Source: Anaerosolibacter sp. (GTDB lineage Bacteria; Bacillota; Clostridia; Peptostreptococcales; Thermotaleaceae). Taken from it: 64,000 bases of DNA. The notes under the pieces are model-generated. The model saw nothing but the letters and a program-made list of their open reading frames with translations. It was not told the origin of the DNA and did not search any database. Positions 36,049-46,957 of this stretch are shown here, piece by piece. The DNA is taken from positions 62,001 through 126,000 of the forward strand of contig NZ_JARBTM010000002.1 in NCBI RefSeq assembly GCF_029240175.1, written 5' to 3'. Numbering within the stretch: position 1 is the stretch's first letter; each line of letters begins with the position of its first letter. A program made the translations under genes and the position numbers.

Positions 36049-37753
36049 TTGAGCAAGCTGAATTGGCGTGATTTAAAAATTGGATTTAAGTATGGTGTTG
36101 CGCTGTTTACGGCCATTATCCTATTTATCATTGCAGCTGGTGTTATTATTACTTCTTTGTTCGCCATAAGAGCGTCAGTAAATGATATTGAAATTAAGAA
36201 CAATCGATCCCTTGCTATAACCCAAATGAGTACCTTGTTTAAAGAAAAAGAACTAATTATTTCTGAGTATATGACTTTTAAAAAAGCTGATGTAGTAGAT
36301 AAATATATAAATGTGAAAACACAATTCGAAGCACTGGAATCTGAAATTCAACCTTACATGAATACAAAGGAATTAAATTTAGAGTTCTCCTTAATTGGAA
36401 AAAACAATCAATCAATGGATGATGCATTTATCGACAAGATGATACCTGAAATGAAAAAAATAATACTGAACAAGTTTTGTCAGGATTCATAAAAGTATCC
36501 TCTTTGAGAAATCCCACATCCATCCTCTTTGAAAATATCAGAGTGAAGATAGATGCCGAACGTAAGCAATCAGTAGATACGGCATATAAAAATATCGAAA
36601 AATCAGTTGCTATTTTAACAGCGGGTATACTTTCAGCCACAATCCTTGGTTGTATTTTGGTTTTCCTAATCAGTAGAAATATCAGTCACAATTTAAATCT
36701 AGTAGTCAAGACCACAGATAGAATTGCGAAGGGTGAACTTAACATAGAGGAAATTAAGTACCGAGGCAAGGATGAGGTGGGCCAACTATCCACTGCAATC
36801 AATCATATGACAATGAATTTACGAAGTATTATTCAGGAAATTGCAAATTCAGCAATAGAAGTAGATGAGGAGAGCAGTATACTAAAAAAATAGCAGATGA
36901 GGTGCAGCGAAGCAGTGAGCAAATAGCATTCACGATGCAGGAGATGTCTTCTGGCGCAGAAGAGCAAGCTGGATCTGCCACTGAAATTGCAAATTCCATA
37001 TTTAGTTTAACGGAAGTAATTGCGGAAGCTAATAAAAACAAAGTTTTATTAGAAGCTTCTTCAAAGGATATTCTAGAAGTGGTTCAAAGAGAAAGAACCC
37101 ATATGGAGACTTCTATTGGAAATATGTATCATATCAATGAGGTTATAAAAGAGTCGGTGACGAAGGTAAAATTATTAGATGAAAATTCAAAAAAGGTGTC
37201 TACTCTGGGACAAGTTATCAATGCCATTGCTGAGCAGACAAATCTATTGGCCCTTAACGCAGCGATCGAAGCGGCTAGAGCAGGCGAAGCAGGAAGAGGT
37301 TTTGCTGTCGTGGCCGATGAAATAAGAAAATTGGCTGAACAAGTAGGGAAGTCAGTAAATGAGATAACAGATATCGTTACAGGGATTCAAAAGGATTCAA
37401 AAAGTATGACAGCGTCATTGGTAGCAGGTTATGAAAATGTAGAAGAAAGTACCAAACAAATTAGAATTACAGGGGAAGGATTTGAAAAAATACATAATGA
37501 GGTTCTTTCTATGGTGGACAGAATCCAAGATGTATCTGCCAGTCTAGACGAAATATCTTCAAATAGTAACAAAATAAGTTTAGCTGGTGAACAGATTGCT
37601 GCGATATCTCAAGAAAATTCTGCAGGAATTGAGCAAACTGTTGCTTCTATTCAGCAGCAGAATGGTTCGATGGAAATGATTGCTAACAATACGCATTTAT
37701 TAGCAAAATCAGCAAATGACTTAAAAAGCATTGTTGATCAATTTAGATTGTAA
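36049..37753 (+). pseudogene. Methyl-accepting chemotaxis protein, interrupted by two A7 frameshifts
   Basis: Reads as one chemoreceptor of about 568 residues in three frames. Segment 1 (36049-36492) has a TTG start after GGGGGGC, a first membrane helix (FTAIILFIIAAGVIITSLF) and the start of a four-helix-bundle sensor. Segment 2 (to 36893) has the second helix (VAILTAGILSATILGCILVF) and a HAMP domain. Segment 3 (to 37753) is the signalling hairpin with the universal tip [20 protein letters not shown]. Both breaks lie on runs of exactly seven A (36454-36460 and 36884-36890); adding one A at each restores a smooth reading (MKKNNTEQV and LKKIADEVQ). This may be a pseudogene, a slippage-expressed gene or base-calling error. 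Confidence 0.85.
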
Positions 37754-37823
37754 AAAATAAGGCACATGAAGTTTGTGTATTCTGTATATAGTTTAAAATT
37801 TTCATAAAATTTAATTTATACGG

Positions 37824-37852
37824 TTGACATGAATAGATATTACGTGTAAAAT
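37824..37852 (+). promoter_or_regulatory. Promoter of the ilv operon
   Basis: TTGACA (37824-37829), 17-base spacer, TAAAAT (37847-37852), about 35 bases before the T-box leader. Confidence 0.78.
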
Positions 37853-37886
37853 TAATTTTAATATTCTAAAAATTAATACTTAAAAG

Positions 37887-38194
37887 TGATGAGGGAGAGA
37901 AAAATACCATCCTAAGACTACAGAGAGCCAACGAGTTGCTGAGAGTTGGCGTCGAAGCGGTATATAATAATCACTCCTGAACTGCCGAGTCAAAAAGCGC
38001 AGGCTGAGTAGATGACGCCGGGATTCTGTTTTAAACAGAAGTGCCACCGTTATATGGCTAGGGTTAAAAAGATATGTTCTTTCGACCTGAAGAGTCAATT
38101 CATGTGAATGAATTGTGAACTAGGGTGGTACCGCGAAGATATCCCTCGTCCCTAGAATACAAAGAATTGTATTCTAGGAACGAGGGATTTTTTA
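37887..38194 (+). ncRNA. T-box leader, ilv operon
   Basis: tRNA-sensing riboswitch. The T-box antiterminator sequence AGGGTGGTACCGCG is at 38122-38135 and a strong terminator, CCCTCGTCCCTAGAATACAA with its complement and a T run, ends at 38194; the 5' part of the terminator stem competes with the antiterminator. Stem I is seen around GAGTTGGCGTCGAAGC and the specifier is probably ATC (Ile, 37970-37972), judging from its place and the A that follows. Uncharged tRNA-Ile would turn on the branched-chain amino-acid genes downstream. T-box identity is firm, the specifier reading is less certain. Confidence 0.92.
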
Positions 38195-38217
38195 ATTTTA
38201 TCGAAGGAGGTATGTAT

Positions 38218-38511
38218 ATGAGCAGAACGTTGTTGGCATATGTGAACAATGAACCGGAAGTGTTGATGAGAGTCACAGGATTATTCAGAAGAAAGGGTTT
38301 GGATATTAAACACATTAGTATGGGAGAAAGTAAAACCCCAGCCGTTGCATACTTAGTAACAACTTTGGCTGGAGAAAATCAAGACATCAATCAAGCCATC
38401 CATCAAATGAACAAACTCATCGATGTGTATCGGGTGGATGAAATCGCATATGGGTTTAATACAGAGCAGTTTATGGCCTTTGCTGATGAAAGTATTACAG
38501 CAAAAATGTAA
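38218..38511 (+). CDS. ilvN: Acetolactate synthase small (regulatory) subunit, short ACT form
   Basis: 97-residue protein made up almost only of an ACT domain: RTLLAYVNNEPEVLMRVTGL, FRRKGLDIKHISMGES, then a second beta-alpha-beta half ending in IDVYRVDEIAYGF. It is the regulatory partner of IlvB (41271), giving feedback control by valine and raising activity. ATG 38218 is used since AGGAGG is 7 bases before it; ATG 38212 is too close. The subunit lacks the C-terminal domain of long IlvH. It comes first in the operon, straight after the T-box. Confidence 0.85.
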   Translation: MSRTLLAYVNNEPEVLMRVTGLFRRKGLDIKHISMGESKTPAVAYLVTTLAGENQDINQAIHQMNKLIDVYRVDEIAYGFNTEQFMAFADESITAKM

Positions 38512-38574
38512 ATGGAAGCTTTAGAGAAAAACTTTGAGAAAATATAAATACTGAAAAATTAAGGGGGATTTAAA

Positions 38575-39567
38575 ATGACAAAGATGTTTTATGAAAAGGA
38601 TGCTAATTTTAGTTTAATACAAGAAAGAAAGGTTGCCGTCATTGGTTATGGAAGCCAAGGCCATGCCCATGCATTGAACCTCAAAGAAAGCGGCGTGGAT
38701 GTGGTTGTGGGATTATACGAAGGAAGTAAGTCTTGGGAGAAGGCTGCCGCCGATGGTCTTACGGTAATGACCGTGGATGAGGCCGTAAAGAACAGTGATG
38801 CATTTATGATGCTAGTGCCCGATGAAAAGCAGTCAAAGCTTTATCAGGAATCGGTAAAGCCTCACTTAAAGGCAGGGGATGCCTTGATCTTTGCCCATGG
38901 ATTCAATATACACTTTAATCAAATCATACCGCCTGCAGATGTGGATGTATTCATGGTTGCACCAAAGGGACCAGGGCATTTGGTAAGAAGGCTATATGCA
39001 GAAGGTACTGGCGTACCAGCATTGATTGCAGTACATCAAGACTACACAGGAAAAGCAAAAGAAATGGCTCTAGCCTATGCCAAGGGGATTGGGGCAGTCA
39101 AAGCAGGCGTGATTGAAACGACCTTCAAAGAAGAGACAGAGACCGATTTATTTGGAGAGCAAAGCGTTCTTTGTGGCGGCGTTACAGAGCTGATTAAAGC
39201 AGGATTTGATACTTTGGTGGAAGCAGGATATCAAAAAGAAGTGGCATACTTTGAATGTCTCCACGAAATGAAGCTGATTGTAGATTTGCTTTATGAGGGC
39301 GGCATGGAGAGAATGAGATACAGTGTCAGCGATACAGCGGAATACGGTGATTATATGGTGGGTAAACGAATTATTACTGATGAAACCAGAAAGGAAATGA
39401 AGAAAGTACTCAAGGAAATCCAGGAAGGTAAGTTTGCCCAGGCTTGGATATTAGAGAATATGACGGGGCGTCCTGTGTTCAATGCCCGCAGGAACGAAGA
39501 AGTACAGCATCCAATTGTGGCGGTTGGTAAAGAACTAAGACAGATGATGACATGGTTGAAGAAATAG
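38575..39567 (+). CDS. ilvC: Ketol-acid reductoisomerase
   Basis: 330-residue class I enzyme that isomerises and reduces acetolactate or acetohydroxybutyrate with NAD(P)H. N-terminal Rossmann motif [20 protein letters not shown]; the cofactor loop after beta-2 is [11 protein letters not shown]. The C-terminal knotted domain shows the Mg ligands in [16 protein letters not shown] and [11 protein letters not shown]. Start after AAGGGGGAT. Second gene of the ilv operon; 10 bases to ilvD. Confidence 0.96.
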   Translation: MTKMFYEKDANFSLIQERKVAVIGYGSQGHAHALNLKESGVDVVVGLYEGSKSWEKAAADGLTVMTVDEAVKNSDAFMMLVPDEKQSKLYQESVKPHLKAGDALIFAHGFNIHFNQIIPPADVDVFMVAPKGPGHLVRRLYAEGTGVPALIAVHQDYTGKAKEMALAYAKGIGAVKAGVIETTFKEETETDLFGEQSVLCGGVTELIKAGFDTLVEAGYQKEVAYFECLHEMKLIVDLLYEGGMERMRYSVSDTAEYGDYMVGKRIITDETRKEMKKVLKEIQEGKFAQAWILENMTGRPVFNARRNEEVQHPIVAVGKELRQMMTWLKK

Positions 39568-39577
39568 GAGGTAGCTT

Positions 39578-41242
39578 ATGAGAAGCAAAAGTGTAAAAGA
39601 GGGCGTTGAGAAAGCGCCCCATCGATCTCTATTAAAAGCATTGGGCTTAACAGATGAGGAAATGAGAAGACCATTTATTGGGATTGTCAACGCATATAAC
39701 GAAATTGTACCTGGACACAAACATTTGAGAGAAGTGGCCGAAGCAGCAAAGCGGGGGGTCATGATGGCAGGGGGCGTGCCCTTTGAATTTCCAACCATAG
39801 CTGTATGCGATGGTATCGCCATGAACCACGTTGGCATGAAGTATTCTTTAGCCAGCAGGGAAATTGTGGCTGACAGCATCGAAATCATGGTGAAGGCCCA
39901 TGGCTTTGATGGTATTGTATTGATTCCAAACTGTGACAAGGTTGTACCTGGTATGCTGATGGCTGCAGCACGACTCAATGTACCTGCTGTTGTTGTCAGC
40001 GGGGGCCCCATGTTAACAGGCCGTGTAGATGGCAAAAAAGTGGATGTAAGCACAGTGTTTGAGGCAGTAGGCGCGGTGAAAGCAGGAAAGATGACGGAAG
40101 AGGAACTATACCAACTGGAACAACATGCCTGTCCAGGCTGTGGTTCTTGCGCGGGAATGTTCACAGCGAATTCCATGAACTGTATGACGGAAGCTTTAGG
40201 ATTGGCTCTCCCAGGTAATGGAACCATTCCAGCGGTATATGCGGAAAGATTAAGGCTGGCCAAGGAATCAGGGATGAAGGTTATGGAGTTGGTAGAAAAG
40301 CAGATCCTCCCAAGGGATATCATGAATGAAGAGGGGATCCGTAATGCATTAGTGGTAGACATGGCTCTAGGGTGTTCGTCTAACACGGTACTTCATCTCA
40401 CGGCAATCGCCCATGAAGCAGAAGTGTCAGTGGATTTGGATCAAATTAATGCACTCAGCGAAGGAACACCGAATCTTTGCAGATTAAGTCCAGCAGGCAG
40501 TCACTATATGGAGGATCTTTATGAGGCAGGTGGTGTTCTGGCTGTGATGAATGAATTAGATAAAAAGGAGCTTCTTTACCGAGAAGCATTGACAGTGTCA
40601 AGAAAAACTGTAGGGGAACTGGTGAAGGGCCATCAGGTAAGGAGAAAAGATGTGATCCGTCCTATCGATGAGCCGTACAGCGCCACAGGTGGTATCGCCA
40701 TTTTGAAAGGAAATCTGGCGCCAGAAGGTGCTGTTGTAAAAAAATCAGCTGTAGATGAGGCTATGATGCAGCATCAGGGCAAGGCAAGGGTGTTTAATGA
40801 AGAAAGTGAAGCTTCAGCTGCTATTTTAAATGGACAAATCAATCACGGTGATGTGATTGTCATTCGATATGAAGGGCCTAAAGGTGGACCGGGTATGCAG
40901 GAAATGCTGACACCTACATCAGCCTTGGCAGGCATGGGGTTAGATAAGTCTGTGGCACTGATCACCGATGGAAGATTCTCGGGAGCCACAAGGGGTGCAT
41001 CCATTGGCCACGTTTCTCCAGAAGCCTATGAAGGCGGCCCTATCGCTTTGGTGGAAGAAGGAGATCAAATTGAGATTGATATTCCGAATAAAAAGTTGAA
41101 TGTGCTGGTATCCGATGAGGTATTGGAAGGAAGAAAGCAGAATTGGAGGCCAGTTGTGAAGCAGCAAAGAGGGTACTTAAGGAAGTACAAAGGGCTTGTA
41201 AGCTCTGGGGCTGATGGTGCCATCTGTAGGGTGAAAGAATAA
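39578..41242 (+). CDS. ilvD: Dihydroxy-acid dehydratase
   Basis: 554-residue Fe-S dehydratase converting dihydroxy acids to 2-keto acids for valine and isoleucine. Cluster cysteines are visible in [11 protein letters not shown] and [16 protein letters not shown]; other signatures are GGPMLTGR and [23 protein letters not shown] (shown in two parts). Start follows ATAGGAGGTAGC. Tightly spaced between ilvC and ilvB. Its cluster is usually oxygen-sensitive, fitting an anaerobic host. Confidence 0.96.
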   Translation: MRSKSVKEGVEKAPHRSLLKALGLTDEEMRRPFIGIVNAYNEIVPGHKHLREVAEAAKRGVMMAGGVPFEFPTIAVCDGIAMNHVGMKYSLASREIVADSIEIMVKAHGFDGIVLIPNCDKVVPGMLMAAARLNVPAVVVSGGPMLTGRVDGKKVDVSTVFEAVGAVKAGKMTEEELYQLEQHACPGCGSCAGMFTANSMNCMTEALGLALPGNGTIPAVYAERLRLAKESGMKVMELVEKQILPRDIMNEEGIRNALVVDMALGCSSNTVLHLTAIAHEAEVSVDLDQINALSEGTPNLCRLSPAGSHYMEDLYEAGGVLAVMNELDKKELLYREALTVSRKTVGELVKGHQVRRKDVIRPIDEPYSATGGIAILKGNLAPEGAVVKKSAVDEAMMQHQGKARVFNEESEASAAILNGQINHGDVIVIRYEGPKGGPGMQEMLTPTSALAGMGLDKSVALITDGRFSGATRGASIGHVSPEAYEGGPIALVEEGDQIEIDIPNKKLNVLVSDEVLEGRKQNWRPVVKQQRGYLRKYKGLVSSGADGAICRVKE

Positions 41243-41270
41243 AGCATTGAAATGGGAAGGAGGTTTCCAT

Positions 41271-42926
41271 ATGGAGTTAAGCGGTGCACACATCGTATTG
41301 GAATGTCTAAAGGAACAAGGTGTAGATACAATTTTTGGATACCCGGGAGGTGCCGTCATTCCATTATATGATGCCCTCTATGATAACAAGGAACATTTTT
41401 TACATGTAAGAACGAGTCACGAACAGGGAGCGGCCCACGCAGCAGACGGATATGCCCGATCAAGTGGAAAAGTGGGTGTTTGTATTGCCACCTCTGGACC
41501 AGGAGCTACCAATACAGTAACGGGCATTGCCACAGCCTATATGGACTCTATTCCTATGGTTGTCATCACTGGACAGGTAGCCTCAGGATTATTGGGAAAG
41601 GATTCTTTCCAAGAAGTAGATATTACAGGGATTACCTTGCCCATTACAAAACACAGCTTTTGCATAAAGGATATAGAGAAGATTCCAGGTGCCATTCGGG
41701 AGGCGTTTGCTATTGCCTCTTCTGGCCGACCGGGGCCTGTGTTGGTGGACATTACCAAGGATGCCTTGATGGCCAAGGGACCCTATGAAAGACAAGAAAA
41801 ATTGAAAGAACAGCAAAATGATGATTCTCTAGATGTGGCATCATGTATAGAAGCTGCGAGGCTTATCAATGAAGCCCAGCGCCCTGTAATCTATGCAGGA
41901 GGAGGGGTCAGTTATTCTGGTGGCGCAGACCAACTGCTGTATTTGGCTGTAAAAGGAGATATTCCCGTTGTAAATACACTAATGGGCCTAGGCAATTTTC
42001 CAAGAACTCATCCCTTATCTCTGGGGTTAGTGGGGATGCACGGTTTGCCGGAATCAAATATGGCAGTGACCAATAGTGATCTGGTGATTGCTGTGGGCTC
42101 TAGATTTAGTGATCGTGTCATTGGTGCTGTGAATGCCTTTGCGCCAAAAGCTAAGGTAATTCACATCGATATCGATCGAGGAGAAATTGGAAAAAACAAG
42201 GCCGTAGAGATGTCCATACTGGGAGATATTCGGGGGATACTTTTGGAGTTAGCAAAGAATATGTTTCAGAAGAATAGGAAAGATTGGCATCAAGAAATTG
42301 ATGGGTGGCGCCATGAGTTTCAATCCAGTGGACAAAGACTACATGCAAAACAGATTCTCGATTGTGCATGGGAGAAGCTTAAAGGAGATGCCATTGTGAC
42401 AACAGAGGTAGGACAGCATCAGATGTGGACGGCTCAACATTGGAAGTTTGAGTCACCAAGAACCTTCATTACATCTGGCGGGTTGGGCACCATGGGTTTT
42501 GGGTTGGGCGCTGCCATAGGGGCTCAAATTGCCTATCCTCATAGAAAGATCGTACACATTGCAGGGGATGGTAGTTTCCGAATGAACTGTAATGAGCTTG
42601 CTACGGTTGCCACCTATAAATTACCCATCATTACCCTGCTGTTTAACAATCAATCCCTTGGGATGGTACGGCAGTGGCAGCATCTTTTTAATAGCAGTAG
42701 ATATTCGGAGACAGATATCCAAGACAATGTTGATTATATGAAGCTGGTGGATGCCTATGGATTAAGAGGGAGAAAAGTAGATAACATTAAGGATTTTGAA
42801 TTGGCACTGGAAGAAGCGTTGACCGACGGCAAAGGCATGGTCATTGAATGTATGCTACATCAGGATGAAAGTGTGTATCCTATCGTACCTCCTGGGCAGC
42901 CCATTCAAGACTATATTTTGGAATAA
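41271..42926 (+). CDS. ilvB: Acetolactate synthase large subunit
   Basis: 551-residue TPP/FAD enzyme that condenses pyruvate with pyruvate or 2-oxobutyrate. Motifs: FGYPGGAVIPLYDAL, RTSHEQGAAHAADGYAR (catalytic Glu), GLLGKDSFQEVDI, and the Mg-TPP motif GDGSFRMNCNELATVATYKLP with NNQSLGMVRQWQ. ATG 41271 follows GGAAGGAGGTTTCC. Works with the ACT subunit at 38218. It is the true biosynthetic acetolactate synthase here, in contrast to the TPP enzyme at 24819. Confidence 0.95.
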   Translation: MELSGAHIVLECLKEQGVDTIFGYPGGAVIPLYDALYDNKEHFLHVRTSHEQGAAHAADGYARSSGKVGVCIATSGPGATNTVTGIATAYMDSIPMVVITGQVASGLLGKDSFQEVDITGITLPITKHSFCIKDIEKIPGAIREAFAIASSGRPGPVLVDITKDALMAKGPYERQEKLKEQQNDDSLDVASCIEAARLINEAQRPVIYAGGGVSYSGGADQLLYLAVKGDIPVVNTLMGLGNFPRTHPLSLGLVGMHGLPESNMAVTNSDLVIAVGSRFSDRVIGAVNAFAPKAKVIHIDIDRGEIGKNKAVEMSILGDIRGILLELAKNMFQKNRKDWHQEIDGWRHEFQSSGQRLHAKQILDCAWEKLKGDAIVTTEVGQHQMWTAQHWKFESPRTFITSGGLGTMGFGLGAAIGAQIAYPHRKIVHIAGDGSFRMNCNELATVATYKLPIITLLFNNQSLGMVRQWQHLFNSSRYSETDIQDNVDYMKLVDAYGLRGRKVDNIKDFELALEEALTDGKGMVIECMLHQDESVYPIVPPGQPIQDYILE

Positions 42927-42940
42927 TGGGAGGAATAAGA

Positions 42941-43861
42941 ATGCAAGACATATATGTTTTTTATCAAGGGAAGATTGTAAAGGAAAGTGAAGTACAGATC
43001 AGCATTAGGAGTAAGGCCTTTAACTATGGCCTCGGTTGTTTTGAAGGGATTCGTGCCTATTGGGATGAAGAAGCTCAGCAGCTTTACGTATTTCGATTAA
43101 AGGAGCATTTCGAAAGACTACAGGAATCTTGTAAGGCATTGTATATGAGCTTGCCTTATACGGTGGAAGAATTATGTCAGTGGACGGTAGAGCTTCTACG
43201 GAAGAATAATTTTAAAACAACAGTGTATATTCGCCCAGTGGCTTTTAAGGGATCAGATCATCTGTTTCCAACATTGTTTGATGATGACAATAGGGTACTG
43301 ATTTATTGTCAGCCCATGGGGAACTTTGCTGGAAAAGATGCTTTCCGGGCTGCTGTATCCTCATGGAGAAGAATTTCTGACACTATGCTGCCACCAAGAA
43401 CCAAGGCTACCGCTGCATATTTAAATTCAGCGCTGGCTTCTCTAGAAGCATTACAGAATGGATATGATGAGGCGATTTTATTGACAAAGGATGGCAATGT
43501 TTGTGAGGGACCTGGAGAGAATATTTTCTTAGTAAAGAAAGGCAAGCTGGTAACACCATCTCCAGCCGATGACATCCTCGAGGGGATTACTAGAGATACA
43601 GTAATGACCTTAGCCAAGGAAGAATTGGGTATGGAAGTGGTGGAAAGAAGTGTAGGCAGAACAGAACTTTACAGTGCGCAAGAGGTATTTTTTAGTGGAA
43701 CAGCCATGGAGGTAACGGCTGTGGTGGAAGTAGATAACCGAAAAATCGCCGATGGTCAACCTGGAGAGATATGCAAAAAGATCAAGGCGCTTTTCTTTGA
43801 TATAGCCCTAGGTAAGAACCAGAAATATGCCCATTACTGTACACCGGTGTATGAGAAATAG
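42941..43861 (+). CDS. ilvE: Branched-chain amino acid aminotransferase
   Basis: 306-residue fold-type IV PLP enzyme giving Val, Ile and Leu from keto acids. Conserved stretches: FNYGLGCFEGIRAYWDEE, the PLP lysine in PRTKATAAYLNSALASLEA, GPGENIFLVKKGKL, and ILEGITRDTVMTLA. ATG 42941 follows GGGAGGAATAAG, overlapping slightly the end of ilvB's frame. Last gene of the operon and followed by a terminator. Confidence 0.94.
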   Translation: MQDIYVFYQGKIVKESEVQISIRSKAFNYGLGCFEGIRAYWDEEAQQLYVFRLKEHFERLQESCKALYMSLPYTVEELCQWTVELLRKNNFKTTVYIRPVAFKGSDHLFPTLFDDDNRVLIYCQPMGNFAGKDAFRAAVSSWRRISDTMLPPRTKATAAYLNSALASLEALQNGYDEAILLTKDGNVCEGPGENIFLVKKGKLVTPSPADDILEGITRDTVMTLAKEELGMEVVERSVGRTELYSAQEVFFSGTAMEVTAVVEVDNRKIADGQPGEICKKIKALFFDIALGKNQKYAHYCTPVYEK

Positions 43862-43864
43862 TGA

Positions 43865-43890
43865 AAGGGAGACTTTGGTCTCTCTTTTAA
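43865..43890 (+). terminator. Terminator of the ilv operon
   Basis: AAGGGAGAC and GTCTCTCTT pair around TTTG, with a T tail. Confidence 0.8.
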
Positions 43891-44054
43891 TTTATAAAAA
43901 AATAATGGAATAGATGGAAAAATTTACTGAATTTTTTAATAGTTTTATGTAATGTTAACGAAGGATTATATCGAAATGTGTCGAAATATGATTTAGAAGT
44001 ATAACTTACTCAAAGATTTACAAAAGTAAATGAAAAGCAGGGAGGTTGAAGCAA

Positions 44055-45851
44055 TTGAAAAATACGAAATTTAGCATTAAGATGAAAATTTTAGCAACCT
44101 TGATTTGTGTTAGTGTAACTTTAACTTTGGCATTAACATTTACATCTTCCTATATGATGAAACAAATGGGAAATCATTCTAGGGAGCAGCTGGACCAACA
44201 GCTCCGTGAAGATTTTGACAGAATGATTAAATCCGAAGTTGAGGTAGCTGTCAGTCTATTGCAAGAACTTCATAAAAAAGCTCAAGAGGGTGAAATGACC
44301 TTAGATGAAGCAAAAGCCCTTGGTGCAGACCTCATTCGGGAACTAAGATATGGTGAAGATAATAGTGGTTATTTTTGGGTTGATACAGTAGATGGGGTAA
44401 ACGTTGTCCTTCTAGGAAAGGCAGAGGTTGAAGGGAAGAGTCGAATTGACAGCCAGGATGCAAACGGACTATTTTTAGTAAAAGAAATTATTGCAAATGG
44501 TCGGAAAGAGGGCGGCGGTTACACGGACTATTGGTTTCCAAAGGCTGGAGAGACGGAGCCCTTGCCAAAGAGGGGGTATAGTTTAGAATTTAAACCCTTC
44601 GGTTGGGTTGTAGGTACAGGTGCATATATCGACGACATTGATCAGATCGTAAAGGAAAAGGAAATAATATTAGAAGCGTATAGAAGTAAGAGCCTGTATA
44701 TGACATCGGCCATTGCCTTGATTCTTTTGCTCATTACTGCTATGGTAACCTTTTTTATGGGAAAGAGAATTACCGATCCAATTATACGATTGACAAAGCT
44801 TATTGAGAAAACAGCAGGCTTTGACCTGTGCCATGATCAATCCTTTGAGGATTTGCAAAGGAATACGGATGAAACAGGCATGATGGCGAAAGAAATGCTG
44901 GATATGAGACAAGCATTAAGGCGGATGATAGGAGATATCAGAAATCAATCTCAAACGCTGGGAACCAACGCAAGTGCCCTTTCTATCAATACAAATGAGA
45001 CAGCCCTGTCCATTGATGAAGTAGCCAAAGCCATTGAAGAATTGGCAAGCGGTTCAACAGATCAAGCGGTTGAAACCAGCGAAAGTTTATCAAAGTTGGG
45101 ACAATTGAATGAAAGAATCAATGATTTGATAGAAAGTACAATTGTTATCAGTAAACACTTGGATCAAACAAATGAAATTACAAATCGCTCTACAACCACG
45201 GTAAAAACTTTACAACACAATTTTAAGCTGAATAATCAGGTGACTGCTGAGGTTGCTGGAAATGTAAACAGTCTAGCCCAGAAATCTAATTCCATAGGAG
45301 AAATTGTTGGCGTGATTCAGGCTATTGCCGACCAGACCAATTTATTGGCACTCAATGCTGCCATCGAAGCGGCAAGGGCTGGCGAAGTTGGAAGAGGTTT
45401 TGCAGTGGTTGCAGGAGAGATAAAAAAATTAGCAGAGCAAACAGCCCAATCTACTGATCAAATTAAAAATATTACTACAGAGATACAAAAGGAGATTGAA
45501 GCTGCAAGCCATAGCATGGATCAAGCGAAGGGTGTTGTGGCGAAAGCGGATGAAGCAACTATCGAGGTAGGCAAGGCTTTTGAAGAGACCTCCAATGCAT
45601 TATTACAAATTACCCAGCAGATGGAAAAGCTAGTTGACAGTGCACACAAAGTGGATCAATACAAAGAAGGAGTTACAGCATCGATTGAGAATATTGCTTC
45701 TGTTACCCAGCAAGCATCGGCATCTACCCAAGAGGTATCTGCATCAGTGGAGGAACAAACGGCAACGATGGTTGAAATTGCTGAGATGTCTGAAAGGCTT
45801 AAGCAGTTGTCTATGGAATTAGAAGATAAAATACGTATTTTTAAGCTATAA
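44055..45851 (+). CDS. Methyl-accepting chemotaxis protein with single-Cache sensor
   Basis: 598-residue transmembrane chemoreceptor. N-terminal helix [18 protein letters not shown], an extracellular sCache_2-like domain (about 35-200: [47 protein letters not shown]), second helix [21 protein letters not shown], then the signalling domain with tip [20 protein letters not shown]. sCache_2 domains often bind small carboxylates such as propionate or lactate. TTG 44055 is chosen, 9 bases after GGGAGG; TTG 44046 is immediately beside it. Intact, unlike the receptor at 36049. Confidence 0.92.
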   Translation: MKNTKFSIKMKILATLICVSVTLTLALTFTSSYMMKQMGNHSREQLDQQLREDFDRMIKSEVEVAVSLLQELHKKAQEGEMTLDEAKALGADLIRELRYGEDNSGYFWVDTVDGVNVVLLGKAEVEGKSRIDSQDANGLFLVKEIIANGRKEGGGYTDYWFPKAGETEPLPKRGYSLEFKPFGWVVGTGAYIDDIDQIVKEKEIILEAYRSKSLYMTSAIALILLLITAMVTFFMGKRITDPIIRLTKLIEKTAGFDLCHDQSFEDLQRNTDETGMMAKEMLDMRQALRRMIGDIRNQSQTLGTNASALSINTNETALSIDEVAKAIEELASGSTDQAVETSESLSKLGQLNERINDLIESTIVISKHLDQTNEITNRSTTTVKTLQHNFKLNNQVTAEVAGNVNSLAQKSNSIGEIVGVIQAIADQTNLLALNAAIEAARAGEVGRGFAVVAGEIKKLAEQTAQSTDQIKNITTEIQKEIEAASHSMDQAKGVVAKADEATIEVGKAFEETSNALLQITQQMEKLVDSAHKVDQYKEGVTASIENIASVTQQASASTQEVSASVEEQTATMVEIAEMSERLKQLSMELEDKIRIFKL

Positions 45852-45867
45852 ATATATGGTTCAATAT

Positions 45868-45910
45868 AAAACCCTTGGTATGACATAAAATTATGTCATA
45901 CCAAGGGTTT
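45868..45910. terminator. Bidirectional terminator
   Basis: AAACCCTTGGTATGACATAA and its complement form a 20-bp stem around a 3-4 base loop between convergent genes; its right end overlaps the first bases of the EamA stop region. Confidence 0.85.
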
Positions 45911-46802
45911 AGATGTTTTCTTTCATTTTTTTAGGTCGAAGAAATGCCCACTTGGTTTCAGCCGTAAGGATGGCGATAAAGATAATTACACAACCCCAAA
46001 ACATCTTCATCGTGAATAGTTCCTTTAATAGTATGGTGGAAAGGATACTGCCAAATACGGATTCAAGACTCAAGATAATGGCAGCATGGGTGGGCGTTGT
46101 GTACTTTTGCGCTACATTTTGAATCATGAAAGCCAGCAATGTGCTAAACACACCAAGATACAGGACGGATAGTATCGCATCCACTGGCAAATTTTGTGGG
46201 GCTGTCTCAAGAAATAAAGAGGCAGCGAAGGATAAGACAGCAGACACCCCCAGCTGGATGATGGTTAAAACAATGGGATCATGGTGCTCTGCAAAATATC
46301 CGATTGAAACAATATGACAAGCAAAAAAGAATGCACAAATCAAAGTGAGAAAATCGCCCAGATTGATAGTAAGGCTTTCGCTTAGGGTAAGAAGGCCAAT
46401 GCCGCAAAAGCAAAGGAAGGCGGCCGTCAGGTTGTATTTATCAGGTCGAGTTTGCTTTACCATCCAGAATAAAAAAGGCACGATCACCACGTTGGTACCC
46501 GTTAGAAATGCTTGTTTACCAGCTGTTGTATATTGGAGGCCTACGGTTTGGGCGGCAAAGGCCACAAATAAAAAGAGGCCAATGATGGCTCCGGCTTTCA
46601 AATCTTGAAAGGTGCAAGCTTTTAAACGTTTATAGAAAACCATAGACATCAAAAGGAAAGCAATCGTAAATCGGAATGTCATCATATAATAGGGAGTAAT
46701 GGTATTTAAAGCATGCTTCGTTGCCACGAAACCACTGCCCCATATCAAAGCCACAAGAAGCAGGGATAAGTCCGCATAGAGATTTTTATTCTTTTCTAAC
46801 AT
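45909..46802 (-). CDS. EamA/DMT-family transporter
   Basis: 297 residues, ten helices, two EamA repeats (LLVALIWGSGFVATKHAL; LGVFSTLLAFMIQNVAQ and SLESVFGSILSTILL). Start ATG 46802 follows AAGGAGGACATC on the reverse strand. Third DMT carrier in the window but not close to the other two in sequence. Substrate unknown. Confidence 0.88.
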   Translation of the reverse strand: MLEKNKNLYADLSLLLVALIWGSGFVATKHALNTITPYYMMTFRFTIAFLLMSMVFYKRLKACTFQDLKAGAIIGLFLFVAFAAQTVGLQYTTAGKQAFLTGTNVVIVPFLFWMVKQTRPDKYNLTAAFLCFCGIGLLTLSESLTINLGDFLTLICAFFFACHIVSIGYFAEHHDPIVLTIIQLGVSAVLSFAASLFLETAPQNLPVDAILSVLYLGVFSTLLAFMIQNVAQKYTTPTHAAIILSLESVFGSILSTILLKELFTMKMFWGCVIIFIAILTAETKWAFLRPKKMKENI

Positions 46803-46905
46803 AGATGATGTCCTCCTTCAGTTTGTCAGGGATGTACCCATATCATTTTTATTATAATATAATTATATAAAGTTGTATATGAAACTTATGGAGATAATAA
46901 AGTGC

Positions 46906-46938
46906 AAAAAGTAGAGAACAGGATTTCCTGCTCTCTAC
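46906..46938 (-). terminator. Terminator of the Sec-glutaredoxin gene
   Basis: On the reverse strand GTAGAGAGCAGG pairs with CCTGTTCTCTAC around AAAT, followed by TTTTT. It begins 20 bases after the glutaredoxin stop. Confidence 0.85.
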
Positions 46939-46957
46939 AAATGATGAAGTCAATAGG

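Noticed and set aside
36477-36893. Middle part of the broken chemoreceptor as a separate gene starting at TTG 36477
   Set aside because: It has no ribosome site of its own and continues the receptor in content; better treated as one interrupted gene.
39535-40386. Long reverse frame inside ilvD
   Set aside because: Shadow frame opposite a highly conserved biosynthetic gene.
43960-44040. TCGAAATGTGTCGAAATATGA repeats before the Cache chemoreceptor as a SigD promoter
   Set aside because: They do not match the TAAA-N15-GCCGATAA motility consensus.
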